Shown piece after piece: positions 28,158 through 36,476 of a stretch of DNA of 64,000 nucleotides. The DNA lies in the NCBI GenBank assembly GCA_963663905.2, contig OY760657.1, forward strand, positions 6,024,413 through 6,088,412, given 5' to 3'. Numbering within the stretch: position 1 is the first letter of the stretch; each line of letters begins with the position of its first letter. The notes under the pieces are model-generated. The model saw only the letters and a program-made list of their open reading frames with translations, searched no databases and was not told the DNA's origin. A program made the position numbers and the translations under genes. The DNA comes from Saccharicrinis sp963663905. GTDB lineage: Bacteria; Bacteroidota; Bacteroidia; Bacteroidales; Marinilabiliaceae.

Positions 28158-29573
28158 ATGAAAAAAATTACTCTATTATTTGCTGCTTTATTAATTGCAG
28201 TTACAAGTTTTAATGCACAAAACCTGGCTTTGGATAAAACGGCCACAGGTTCTACGGAGAATCAAGCTGCCGGTAATGCAATTGATGGTAATACCGGCAC
28301 ACGTTGGGAATCTGCCTCAGAAGATCCCCAGTGGATTACAATTGATTTGGAACAAACTTATTCAATAGGAAGGATCGTTCTGAATTGGGAAGGTGCTTAT
28401 GGGAAAGAATATAAAATTCAGGTATCTGATAATAATACTGATTGGACTGATATTTATACAGAAACAAATTCAGATGGAGGATTTGATGATTTTAATGTAA
28501 CAGGAACCGGGCGTTACGTTAGAATGTACGGTACAGTCAGAGGTACAGTTTGGGGATATAGTTTATTCGAATTTGAAGTATATGCTCCTTTATCACAGGA
28601 AAAAGATGCAACATTAGCAGATTTGAAAGTGGACGGTGTAACAATTGATGGTTTTAGTTCAGGAACTACTGATTATACTTACGGTGTAATTCAGGGTACA
28701 ACAACAGTTCCTACTGTTACCGTTGCTGCAAGTAATTCGAATGTAACTCCAAATATTACTAATGCTACATCCATTCCCGGGACTACAACAATTACTGTTA
28801 GGTCTCAGGACTTATCAACTACAGAAACGTATACTGTAAAATTTGTTGTTGATACTCCGATAAACGCAGCACCTGTTCCTACTCATAATTCAGCTAATGT
28901 AATCCCTGTTTACAGTGATGCTTATACTAATAATCTGTTAATAAACTCAAATCCATATTGGGGACAATCAACTGTCGTAAGTGAAGTTCAACTTGAATCC
29001 GATAATGCACTAAAATATGCAGGTTTAAATTATCAGGGTACAGAATTTACTTCAACAGATATTTCTGTTATGAACTATGTTCATTTGGATTACTTTACCG
29101 GAGATGCTACTGAATTTCAGTTTTTCGTAATTAGTGAAGGACCTCTTGAAAATGCTTATGATATTGCTCTTAACGATGGTATAACTACCGGAGAATGGGT
29201 TTCGTTGGATATTCCATTAACGGAATATACTGTGCCTGATTTAACAAAAGCTTTTCAGTTTAAAACTGTTGGTAATGGGACTATTTATTTAGATAATTTG
29301 TATTTCTGGAAAGGAAGTGCTACCGATGTATCAGCAATTAATGATGAGGTATTTCAAATGGTACCTAATCCTGTAGTGAACTATATGATATTAAAATCTT
29401 CATCAACAATTGAGCGCGTTGAAATATTTGCATTATCAGGAGGTAAAATTGTGGAAGTATTACCCAATACTTCTGATGCTAAAGTTAATTTAAGTAGCCT
29501 GAGAAAAGGTATTTATATAGCTAAAGTAACAATGAATGGGAGAGTTAAAACTCAAAAATTCATCAAGCAGTAA
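28158..29573 (+). CDS. Secreted CBM32-type carbohydrate-binding protein with type IX sorting domain
   Basis: A 471-residue non-catalytic protein. After a signal peptide (1-21) come an F5/8 type C/CBM32-like module (about 22-150, EDPQWITIDLEQTYSIGRIV), a cadherin-like beta-sandwich (about 152-235, starting KDATLADLKVDGV), a jelly-roll module (about 240-388, ending IYLDNLYFWKG) and a type IX secretion C-terminal sorting domain (about 395-471, with MVPNPVVNYM and LRKGIYIAKV). It is therefore exported through the outer membrane, unlike the lipoproteins of the locus. Its likely role is to hold the glucan at the cell surface. No hydrolase motif was found. Confidence 0.85.
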   Translation: MKKITLLFAALLIAVTSFNAQNLALDKTATGSTENQAAGNAIDGNTGTRWESASEDPQWITIDLEQTYSIGRIVLNWEGAYGKEYKIQVSDNNTDWTDIYTETNSDGGFDDFNVTGTGRYVRMYGTVRGTVWGYSLFEFEVYAPLSQEKDATLADLKVDGVTIDGFSSGTTDYTYGVIQGTTTVPTVTVAASNSNVTPNITNATSIPGTTTITVRSQDLSTTETYTVKFVVDTPINAAPVPTHNSANVIPVYSDAYTNNLLINSNPYWGQSTVVSEVQLESDNALKYAGLNYQGTEFTSTDISVMNYVHLDYFTGDATEFQFFVISEGPLENAYDIALNDGITTGEWVSLDIPLTEYTVPDLTKAFQFKTVGNGTIYLDNLYFWKGSATDVSAINDEVFQMVPNPVVNYMILKSSSTIERVEIFALSGGKIVEVLPNTSDAKVNLSSLRKGIYIAKVTMNGRVKTQKFIKQ

Positions 29574-29617
29574 TTGTTAACCTGATTGTTTTCCTAATTA
29601 AGAACGTTACCAATTTT

Positions 29618-29652
29618 AGGGCTGTTCTTGTAAAAACGGACAGCCCTTTTTT
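29618..29652 (+). terminator. Intrinsic terminator after the CBM32 protein gene
   Basis: An 8-bp stem, AGGGCTGT/ACAGCCCT, with a 14-nt loop runs straight into a T6 tract. Confidence 0.85.
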
Positions 29653-29694
29653 AAGAATGTAATTCTATAGATTAAACACATAAACAACAATTAA

Positions 29695-31173
29695 ATGAAC
29701 GCAGTTGGGTACATTTTGATGTTCGTATTATTTACCCTGTATGGATGTAAAGAAAGTGCAAAGGTTGATATTTATGAAACATCAGCGCAGGGAAATAAAC
29801 TTAAAAAATTAAATGCATTTCAAAAATTAGAAAATCCGGTATCAATTATTCTTCATCCAGAATGCAAGTTCCAGACTATAACCGGATTCGGAGGTTCTTT
29901 TACTGAGGCTTCAGCATATTTATTAAATCAGCTAAGTGAGGAAAAAAGACAAGAGGTGTTGAATGCCTATTTTAGTGAAGAAGGAGCTGCTTATTCATTA
30001 GCAAGAACACATATAGGATCTTGTGATTTTTCATTGGGTAACTATTCCTACGCTCCCGTTGAAGGAGATACTGCATTGATGCATTTTTCAGTTCAGGAAG
30101 ATAACAACGACATCATTCCAATGATAAAAGATGCGATGGCCATTTCAAAAGATGGATTTAAAATCCTGGCTTCGCCCTGGAGTGCTCCACCTTGGATGAA
30201 AGATAATAATGATTGGCGAGGAGGAAAGCTCCTGCCTCAATATTATAAAACATGGGCTTTGTTTTTCTCAAAATATATTGAAGCATATAAAAACGAAGGA
30301 ATAAATATTTGGGGAGTAACTGTTGAAAATGAGCCTTTAGGAAACGATTATAACTGGGAGAGTATGCATTATTCGCCCGAAGAAATGGTGAATTTTGTGA
30401 AACATTATCTGGGACCACAGTTAGAAAAGGACTATCCGAAGGTTAAAATTCTTGGATATGATCAAAACAGAGGTGAAGAATTAATGAATTGGGCAAGAAC
30501 TATGTATCAAGATGAAGCTTCTTCCAAATATTTTGATGGAACAGCCATTCATTGGTACGCCAGTACTTATGATGTTTTTGCTGAGTCGTTAAACTTTACT
30601 CATGATTTAGCACCCGAAAAACACCTGATACAATCAGAAGCCTGCGTAGACGCTGAAGTTCCTCATTGGAATGATGATGAATGGTATTGGTCGAAAGAGG
30701 CTACAGACTGGGGATGGGACTGGGCTCCTGAAAATCAAAAGTATTTACATCCCAAATATGTTCCTGTTTATCGTTATGCCCGAGATATCATAGGTTGTTT
30801 AAATAACCATGTTGATGGCTGGATTGACTGGAATATGGTATTGGATAAACAAGGCGGACCAAATTGGTTTCATAACTGGTGTTTATCACCTGTAATTGTT
30901 GATGAAAATGCAGATGAGGTTTATTATACTCCTATGTATTATACCATGGCGCACTTTAGTAAGTTTATTCGTCCCGGAGCACAACGTATTGGCTTTCAGA
31001 CCTCGGATACCGGACTGCTTTTAACTGCAGTGCAAAATCCAGATAATTCCATTGTGATGGTTGTATTAAATATGGAGGAAACACCACAGCAGATTAAACT
31101 TTCTGTAATGAATCAAATGTTTGATTTTTCTATAGATGCCAAGGCAATTCAAACCATTACAATAAAAAATTGA
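29695..31173 (+). CDS. GH30 lipoprotein, probable endo-beta-1,6-glucanase or beta-glucosidase
   Basis: A 492-residue lipoprotein (signal ending LYGC, Cys about residue 18). A GH30 barrel begins at FQTITGFGGSFTEASAYLL, with acid/base in VENEPLG (E213) and nucleophile in IQSEACVD (E315). The C-terminal beta-sandwich ends the protein (VVLNMEETPQQIKLSV). GH30 subfamily 3 members cleave beta-1,6-glucan and subfamily 1 members cleave beta-glucosides. In a beta-1,3-glucan PUL the best guess is removal of the beta-1,6 branches of laminarin. It has its own upstream terminator, so it is probably a separate transcript. The subfamily cannot be settled by eye. Confidence 0.88.
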   Translation: MNAVGYILMFVLFTLYGCKESAKVDIYETSAQGNKLKKLNAFQKLENPVSIILHPECKFQTITGFGGSFTEASAYLLNQLSEEKRQEVLNAYFSEEGAAYSLARTHIGSCDFSLGNYSYAPVEGDTALMHFSVQEDNNDIIPMIKDAMAISKDGFKILASPWSAPPWMKDNNDWRGGKLLPQYYKTWALFFSKYIEAYKNEGINIWGVTVENEPLGNDYNWESMHYSPEEMVNFVKHYLGPQLEKDYPKVKILGYDQNRGEELMNWARTMYQDEASSKYFDGTAIHWYASTYDVFAESLNFTHDLAPEKHLIQSEACVDAEVPHWNDDEWYWSKEATDWGWDWAPENQKYLHPKYVPVYRYARDIIGCLNNHVDGWIDWNMVLDKQGGPNWFHNWCLSPVIVDENADEVYYTPMYYTMAHFSKFIRPGAQRIGFQTSDTGLLLTAVQNPDNSIVMVVLNMEETPQQIKLSVMNQMFDFSIDAKAIQTITIKN

Positions 31174-31256
31174 TATTGAAATTTGTTTTTTAGTCTACTA
31201 TAGTTGATTGTTGTTATATAGAATTATTTGCGGCACAGGCAATACAACAATTTATT

Positions 31257-31294
31257 AAAATCCTCTTGGCAACATTTGCTAAGGGGATTTTTTG
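31257..31294 (+). terminator. Intrinsic terminator at the end of the PUL
   Basis: An 11-bp stem, AAAATCCTCTT/AAGGGGATTTT, with one G-T pair is followed by TTG. It lies about 85 nt after the GH30 stop and marks the end of the polysaccharide locus. Confidence 0.75.
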
Positions 31295-31375
31295 TTGCGC
31301 ATAAGATCAAGCGAATGAATTTTTATTAATGCGACATCAAGTCTGTTTCTAAATCTATTTATAATAACTAATTAT

Positions 31376-31383
31376 TATATTTG
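31376..31383 (+). promoter_or_regulatory. Possible -7 element of the DUF2007 gene
   Basis: TATATTTG is a perfect match to the Bacteroidota -7 consensus, 85 nt before the start codon. No clear -33 TTG is present at 19-21 nt. The predicted leader contains a small hairpin, GCGTG-TCCT-CACGC (31414-31427). Confidence 0.35.
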
Positions 31384-31468
31384 AAAGCATTTATAAAATT
31401 GCACCGCTGTTTAGCGTGTCCTCACGCGGAACTACAAACTTTACAATTAACCTATATTATTTATAACT

Positions 31469-31915
31469 ATGGAAACTCAAAAAATAATCTTAACCTCAAC
31501 CTATCCGCAAGATGCACATATGGCAAAAGCTTATCTTGAATCAGAAGGAATAGAATGTATGATCAATGATGAATTTACTGCACAGGTCAATAATTTTTAC
31601 TCTAATGCCATAGGTGGAGTTAAGCTTTTGGTTAATGAAAGTGATTATGATGAAGGAATCAGTATTTTACAAAAAGGCGGATATATTTCTGATAGTAAAG
31701 AGCAAGAAGAAACACAGGTTGAAGTTGTTTACTTAAATGAGAATACCGATAAAACCAAATGTCCATTTTGTCATTCAGAGAATATTGGTCGTAAAAAACA
31801 GCTAAACATTGTAGCTGTTATCGTTTACTTTCTCATGAGCATATTATTTCCAATATTTAAAAAATCATACAAATGTTTTGATTGTAACAAAGAATGGAAG
31901 TATTTGAAAAAGTGA
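31469..31915 (+). CDS. DUF2007-type protein with zinc-ribbon and membrane segment
   Basis: A 148-residue protein. Residues 1-75 match the DUF2007 (putative signal-transducing) pattern: KIILTSTYPQDAHMAKAYLE, then INDEF, GVKLLVNESDYDEG. It is followed by an acidic linker, a CPFC...C..C zinc-ribbon (CPFCHSENIG at about 97-106 and CFDCNKEW near the end) that is interrupted by one hydrophobic helix (about 112-128). The precise role is unknown; similar proteins occur widely in Bacteroidota. It has no operon partner; the helicase gene downstream has its own promoter. Confidence 0.75.
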   Translation: METQKIILTSTYPQDAHMAKAYLESEGIECMINDEFTAQVNNFYSNAIGGVKLLVNESDYDEGISILQKGGYISDSKEQEETQVEVVYLNENTDKTKCPFCHSENIGRKKQLNIVAVIVYFLMSILFPIFKKSYKCFDCNKEWKYLKK

Positions 31916-31992
31916 GGTTCACTATATATTTTATAATCTTAAAAAATATAAATCAATTCCCTTTCAATTTTTCAACGTAATCTTCAACAAAA

Positions 31993-32024
31993 TTGCTTAT
32001 TGGGATTAAAAAGTGATAAATTCG
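31993..32024 (+). promoter_or_regulatory. Predicted promoter of the DEAD-box helicase gene
   Basis: TTG (31993-31995), 21 nt, then TAAATTCG (32017-32024), one mismatch from TAnnTTTG. Transcription would start near 32031, downstream of the upstream TTG codon at 32000, which supports the ATG at 32066 as the true start. Confidence 0.55.
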
Positions 32025-32065
32025 CACCAGAATTTAATTTATACCATAAACAGAACATTTACCGA

Positions 32066-33418
32066 ATGTCTAAAAACATAAACGATCCCAAAGAGATTTC
32101 CGACAATAAGCTTTTGAGCTCCATCCTTAATAAATTCGAGATTGAATCATTAAATCCTATGCAGGAGGAGATGTTTACAACTGTTCAATCAAAGTCGGAT
32201 GTGGTATTGCTTTCACCTACCGGTACAGGTAAAACACTGGCTTTTTTGTTGCCTTTAATCGAAAGACTGGATAAGGACTGTGCCGAGATTCAGATTTTGA
32301 TTTTGGTTCCGGCGCGTGAGTTGGCGCAGCAAATTGAACAGGTGGCTCGTAATATGGGATCGGGTTTTAAGGTAAATGCACTTTATGGTGGTAGAGCAGG
32401 AGCACTTGACCGAATTGACATTAAGCATCGTCCGGCTATTCTTATCGGTACACCCGGAAGAATCGCAGACAGAATCAGAAGGGATGAAATTTCTTTAAAA
32501 CATATTAAAACCCTTGTACTGGATGAGTTCGACAAGTCACTGGAAGTAGGCTTCGAGAATGAAATGGCAGAGATCATTGATGTGCTTCCCAACGTTAAAC
32601 AACGTATTCTGACTTCGGCCACCAGCGATGCTAAAATACCTGAATTTGTTGGATTGCATAAACCTGTTTTTGTTAATTACTTAAAAGAAGGAGTATCTCA
32701 GCTTACCATTAAAACATTGCTGTCGGAAGAAAAAGATAAGTTAAATGCTTTGCAAAAAGCTCTTGCTTTTGTTGGTCCCCAACCCGGTATTGTGTTTTTC
32801 AATTTTAAGGATGCCTTGCAACGTGTAAGTGATTTCTTAACAGAAAAACATATTCCACATGAGTGTTTTCACGGAGGAATGGAGCAAACAGATCGTGAGC
32901 GTTCTTTGGTTAAATTCCGAAACGGAACCATTCAGCTTCTTTTGGCAACCGATTTAGCAGCTCGCGGACTGGATATTCCTGAAATAAAGTTTATTCTTCA
33001 TTATAATCTTCCTTTGCACAAAAAAGAGTTCACACACCGAAACGGACGAACTGCCCGAATGAATCGAGATGGCATTGCCTATATTCTGCAATGGAAAGAT
33101 GAAGAACTACCTGAATTTATTCAGGAGATATCACCTGAAGCTATGAATGTAAACGACTTGCCTAATTCAGAGCTTCCTTTACCTGTGCAATGGGAAACCT
33201 TATATATTTCCGGCGGAAGACAAGATAAAATATCAAAAGGTGATGTAGCCGGTTTATTCATGAAGCAAGGACAAATACATAAAGATCAACTTGGAGTTAT
33301 TGAACTCAAACAAAATTGCACTTATGTTGCTGTACATTCAGAAGTGGCCGAAACAATAATAGCAAAAACCAACAACAGCAAACTCAAAAAAAAGAAGGTA
33401 AGAGTTAGTGTTATCTGA
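32066..33418 (+). CDS. DbpA-like DEAD-box RNA helicase with DEFD motif
   Basis: A 450-residue ATP-dependent RNA helicase. It has motif I SPTGTGKT, motif Ia PARELAQQ, motif II as DEFD instead of DEAD (VLDEFDKS), a TSATSD variant of motif III (SAT) and motif VI HRNGRTAR. The C-terminal 70 residues (from about TLYISGGRQDKIS) form a DbpA-type RNA-binding domain, which in DbpA recognises 23S rRNA hairpin 92. Predicted role: large-subunit ribosome assembly. The frame extends to a TTG at 32000, but the ATG at 32066 lies properly behind the predicted promoter and gives the natural N-terminus. Confidence 0.88.
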   Translation: MSKNINDPKEISDNKLLSSILNKFEIESLNPMQEEMFTTVQSKSDVVLLSPTGTGKTLAFLLPLIERLDKDCAEIQILILVPARELAQQIEQVARNMGSGFKVNALYGGRAGALDRIDIKHRPAILIGTPGRIADRIRRDEISLKHIKTLVLDEFDKSLEVGFENEMAEIIDVLPNVKQRILTSATSDAKIPEFVGLHKPVFVNYLKEGVSQLTIKTLLSEEKDKLNALQKALAFVGPQPGIVFFNFKDALQRVSDFLTEKHIPHECFHGGMEQTDRERSLVKFRNGTIQLLLATDLAARGLDIPEIKFILHYNLPLHKKEFTHRNGRTARMNRDGIAYILQWKDEELPEFIQEISPEAMNVNDLPNSELPLPVQWETLYISGGRQDKISKGDVAGLFMKQGQIHKDQLGVIELKQNCTYVAVHSEVAETIIAKTNNSKLKKKKVRVSVI

Positions 33419-33708
33419 TGGTTTGTAATGGGAATGGTGAAGCACGAAGAGGAGGTGATTTTTACCACTACTTCATTAAATTCCTTCGTGTACTTAGCGC
33501 TATCTTCGCGTTCTTCGCGGTTAAAAAAATGAAGATAGGAGCCAGAAGATAGGAGTTAGATGATAGAAGTGAAAACCTTATTTGTATAAAGCCACCTTAG
33601 TAGCATAAAGCAACGTAAGTTTCAACCTTATTGATAAATAAACCATCATATTGTCAATAAAACCAATACTCTAACAAAGGCAACAACTAAGCGTGCTTCT
33701 CATGAATT

Positions 33709-33758
33709 CTCCTCCTTTCAAAGGAGGAGTACCCGAAGCATGAGGGGGAGGTGGTTTA
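33709..33758 (+). repeat. Dispersed palindromic repeat, copy A
   Basis: CTCCTCCTT (33709-33717) pairs with AAGGAGGAG (33721-33729). The tail GAGGGGGAGGTGG could form an alternative pairing with the same 5' arm. About 50 nt closely match a second copy at 35071. Confidence 0.6.
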
Positions 33759-33781
33759 AAATACTATTCAAAAAATATATT

Positions 33782-33789
33782 TATTTTTG
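33782..33789 (+). promoter_or_regulatory. Possible -7 element of the PH-like membrane protein gene
   Basis: TATTTTTG fits TAnnTTTG exactly and lies 38 nt before the start codon. The -33 region has only a weak GTTTAA-like match. Confidence 0.3.
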
Positions 33790-33826
33790 ATAGTTTAAAA
33801 TACATTTTATCAATTAACCCAAAACT

Positions 33827-34327
33827 ATGGATCCCAATATTAAATTTGAAATTAAACCAGACTATAAAAAACGGAAAAGAAATGTAAATCTCATTCTGTA
33901 TCTCAGCGTTAATATAATTGTCTTTTCAATTGTTTATTCATCTCCACTATTTGTTATTTTAGGTTTCTACATGTTGATTGTTATGGTTTTTATACCAAAA
34001 AAATATATGGTTATAGAAAATAATTCAATTATTATAGAATCTAATTTTTTAATTAGTGCTCTAAATAGTACTGCAGTCATTGACATTAAGGATATTCAGG
34101 AAGCCTTTTTTGTAAAAGGACAGTTTAGACTTCAAAACCTTTTTTCTGGTGGACACGATTATATAGATTACGAGTACAATAGAGTTTTAACAACTGATAA
34201 AATTGTATTAAATCTTAAAAATAAAAGACACAAAAACATTTATAAAATAGGTAATCTGGAGCAATTTAAAGAAGCCTACAATACAATTCAATCGTTAATA
34301 GATCTGAATGAACAAAGCATCAAATGA
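33827..34327 (+). CDS. Hypothetical membrane protein with bacterial PH-like domain
   Basis: A 166-residue protein with a basic N-terminus and two adjacent hydrophobic helices (about 22-58), followed by a soluble beta-rich domain (MVIENNSIIIES, KIVLNLKNKRHKNIYKIGN) that resembles bacterial PH domains attached to a membrane hairpin. No enzymatic motif is visible. It is followed 43 nt later by a lipoprotein gene, so they may be co-transcribed. Function unknown; the PH-like reading is an inference from pattern. Confidence 0.6.
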   Translation: MDPNIKFEIKPDYKKRKRNVNLILYLSVNIIVFSIVYSSPLFVILGFYMLIVMVFIPKKYMVIENNSIIIESNFLISALNSTAVIDIKDIQEAFFVKGQFRLQNLFSGGHDYIDYEYNRVLTTDKIVLNLKNKRHKNIYKIGNLEQFKEAYNTIQSLIDLNEQSIK

Positions 34328-34370
34328 TTTTCCCTTCAAAAACTGTATTTAATCATTCAACAACCAGATT

Positions 34371-34976
34371 ATGAAATTTTATCTTCAAGTCTTATTTATT
34401 TTTACAGGACTCATTGTTATAGAATCTTGTTGTAATAGTCATAAAACATCAAACAAATTAAATACCTTAGATTTTAGTTATACCTACTATAAGGCATCCA
34501 ATACAAATGAATATGATTTATATGAAATTCCGGTTTCGTTTATTCAGGAAATAACAGATAGTTCAGTTTATTATTTAAAATATATCAGAAACTGGAATAG
34601 TTATGTAGACTTTAAAACAGACACCATAAAGTTTAAGTTTGATCAAGAGTATCTCGAAAATTCAAATATATACTTCACTCAAGAGAAGAGTAAATCATTT
34701 TTGTTTGCGCAAAAAAGAACCTATGTAAATGGATCTCGGAATTATACTGTATATAAATTTTATGATGCCCCCATGATTATTGATGCAGGAGATGCTTATT
34801 TCTGGACACCAGAATTCGGAGTTATTTTAATTCGATCTTTACATTGGGAAAACATTATGAAATTAGAATGTCATAAATCTGAATCTTTATCCAAAGAATT
34901 AGATCAATTGTGCAATATGGTTCTGTTTGATAAATCAATTTTTTTCAAATCTACAGATGATTTAAATCCAGAATAA
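34371..34976 (+). CDS. Hypothetical lipoprotein
   Basis: A 201-residue protein with a hydrophobic leader and a Cys pair (VIESCC, about residues 20-21), so probably a lipoprotein. The mature part is rich in Tyr, Phe, Lys and Asn and looks like a beta-rich periplasmic domain (YTYYKASNTNEYDLYEIP). No family was recognised. Codon use resembles the neighbours. It follows the PH-like membrane protein gene and precedes a long repeat-rich gap. Confidence 0.6.
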   Translation: MKFYLQVLFIFTGLIVIESCCNSHKTSNKLNTLDFSYTYYKASNTNEYDLYEIPVSFIQEITDSSVYYLKYIRNWNSYVDFKTDTIKFKFDQEYLENSNIYFTQEKSKSFLFAQKRTYVNGSRNYTVYKFYDAPMIIDAGDAYFWTPEFGVILIRSLHWENIMKLECHKSESLSKELDQLCNMVLFDKSIFFKSTDDLNPE

Positions 34977-35070
34977 AACGAGGAAAAATCCATTGTTGAA
35001 TCAGGGCTATGTAATAGAGTGAAGTCATTTTTCTATCATAGCTAATAACTAAGGGTTCTGTCAATCATTT

Positions 35071-35120
35071 CTCCTCCTTCCGAAGGAGGAGTACCTGAGG
35101 AACGAGGGGGAGCTGTTTTA
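35071..35120 (+). repeat. Dispersed palindromic repeat, copy B
   Basis: CTCCTCCTTC/GAAGGAGGAG forms a near-perfect palindrome at 35071-35091, followed by GTACCTGAGG and GAGGGGGAG. It aligns over about 50 nt with the copy at 33709, with a handful of differences. Confidence 0.6.
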
Positions 35121-35217
35121 TATATCAATAATACAACGTCAATTACCCTTTAACCCTTCTATCCTTTACCTTATCACCTTTGTTTAAAACCACAACTTTC
35201 ATACTTTCTACATAAAC

Positions 35218-35471
35218 CTTGTCAGTTTTTCTGACAAGCTTCCTGGCTAAAATATCATCGTTCAATAAAAAAGTACGGAAGCCGAAGGAAAAAATACGGA
35301 GCATTCAACTATTTTCTTCAATGATCTCACTTTTTATATCAGGGTATCGAGGAAAAAGTATGGGCCTTCCTACTTTTTATGAGAACGTTTAATAAAAATC
35401 ATCGGACGTTGCTATTTTTTCATTCAAGATTTACCAATTTTATATTCAAGCTTGTCAGAAAAACTGACAAG
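35218..35471. repeat. 24-nt inverted repeat pair enclosing 206 nt
   Basis: Positions 35218-35241 are the exact reverse complement of 35448-35471. Each arm is itself a hairpin: CTTGTCAG, a 5-nt T or A loop, CTGACAAG. The layout, self-complementary ends in opposite orientation around a short non-coding core, resembles a miniature mobile element, but no target-site duplication was identified. Confidence 0.5.
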
Positions 35472-35679
35472 CTCCGTACTTTTTTGTTCATGTTCGATGA
35501 AAAAAGTAAGACTCGCCATATATTTTTTTAGGTTGTTGATGTTTTTTTCTTCAACTGTCATGTGTTGTTTGTTAAGTTTTGATGAAAAATATTTGATCTT
35601 CAATGTTTTTTTCATCATCGTTGCTACTTTTTCTTTCAAGCTCCATACTTTTTCTATCATACTTTGATGGAGAAAGTAT
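35353..35679. repeat. Array of TACTTTTT/AAAAAGTA hairpins
   Basis: Hairpin 1: AAAAAGTA (35353-35360) with TACTTTTT (35371-35378). Hairpin 2: TACTTTTTT (35477-35485) with AAAAAAGTA (35500-35508). Hairpin 3: a 14-bp stem, 35645-35658 with 35666-35679, including two G-T pairs and a loop that again reads ATACTTT. Further single copies lie near 35268, 35624 and 35690. Confidence 0.55.
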
Positions 35680-35813
35680 TAACTTCAGTACTTTTTATAT
35701 ATACATTGATGTTTATTTATACATGTTTGATGTTAAAATATTAAATGCTGGTGCTTTTATTGAAACAAATGATTACAGATATTTAAATTAGCTGCCATAA
35801 ATTAATACAGATT

Positions 35814-36386
35814 ATGTGTAGATATGCAATGACAAATTACAAATCCCATTATGCTTGTTTTAAATGCAGAAAAACATTTAAAAGAAGATTATGGGTTGAT
35901 GTTGATCGGGATTCGGCTTATGATGAAAACGTGGAGTCTAATAAAGCGATTTGTCCTGAATGTGGAAGTTTAATGGTTGATATGGGATTAGATTTTGAAT
36001 CACCCAAAAAAACAGATGTTAAAACATGGAAGCATATTGAGGATTTGTATAAATCAGGAATTACCTTTCATTCATGTGGTTGTACCGGGCCTGGCTATAT
36101 TCCAAAAGACAGGGAACAGTTGATCAAACATCTGATGCATGTTAAAGATCAATATATTAAACATATGAGGTTTTGGAAAAATAGAATTGAACCTCAGAAT
36201 GACAGTGAAAAACAAAAAGACTGGAACAATAATGCAGGATTTCTTTTTGCAATTCCTCAAAAATTAAAGGAAGGAACTCGAAAGAAACGAAAGATTGATT
36301 CTGATAAAGCTGTTGACTACTGGACAGAGAAACTCATTGTAGTTGAGAACAGGTTATCTGAACTCATAACTGTTAACAAAGCATAA
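35814..36386 (+). CDS. Zinc-ribbon protein of unknown function
   Basis: A 190-residue soluble protein. Two Cys pairs, CFKCRK (about 15-20) and CPECGS (about 48-53), form a probable zinc ribbon, and a later CGC (about 88-90) may add ligands. The C-terminal half is charged and helical, with Lys/Arg-rich blocks (LKEGTRKKRKID) that could touch nucleic acid. The ATG at 35829 is an alternative start. The family is not recognised; it looks like a genuine conserved gene because of its Cys spacing and length. Confidence 0.65.
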   Translation: MCRYAMTNYKSHYACFKCRKTFKRRLWVDVDRDSAYDENVESNKAICPECGSLMVDMGLDFESPKKTDVKTWKHIEDLYKSGITFHSCGCTGPGYIPKDREQLIKHLMHVKDQYIKHMRFWKNRIEPQNDSEKQKDWNNNAGFLFAIPQKLKEGTRKKRKIDSDKAVDYWTEKLIVVENRLSELITVNKA

Positions 36387-36476
36387 AAAAGGAGCTGATT
36401 CCCAATAGAATTCGCCAAACCACTATGAGATGTGTATTTTTATACCTGTGTTTGAAGAATATAACCAGGAGATATC

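Larger units (their letters stand above)
33419..33826 (+). other. 408-nt gene-free stretch with degenerate intergenic repeats
   Basis: No credible reading frame was found. A TTCG-rich phrase occupies about 33481-33524 (short repeats TTCGTG, TTCGCG, TTCGCG), followed by purine-rich AGATAGGAG repeats (about 33534-33560). A palindromic repeat lies at 33709-33758, and a possible -7 element for the next gene at 33782. It looks like an accumulation of short dispersed repeats. Confidence 0.55.
34977..35813 (+). other. 837-nt gene-free, repeat-rich stretch
   Basis: There is no convincing gene on either strand. The region contains copy B of the palindromic repeat (35071), a 24-nt inverted repeat pair at 35218 and 35448 whose arms are themselves hairpins, and at least eight copies of TACTTTTT or its complement between 35260 and 35700, several arranged as hairpins. 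Short frames here are by-products of T-rich repeats. Confidence 0.6.

Noticed and set aside
35424..35660. 78-codon frame on the - strand, Lys-rich
   Set aside because: It lies inside the hairpin/repeat array; its Lys/Phe-rich sequence simply reflects A/T-rich repeats, and equally long frames occur on the other strand.
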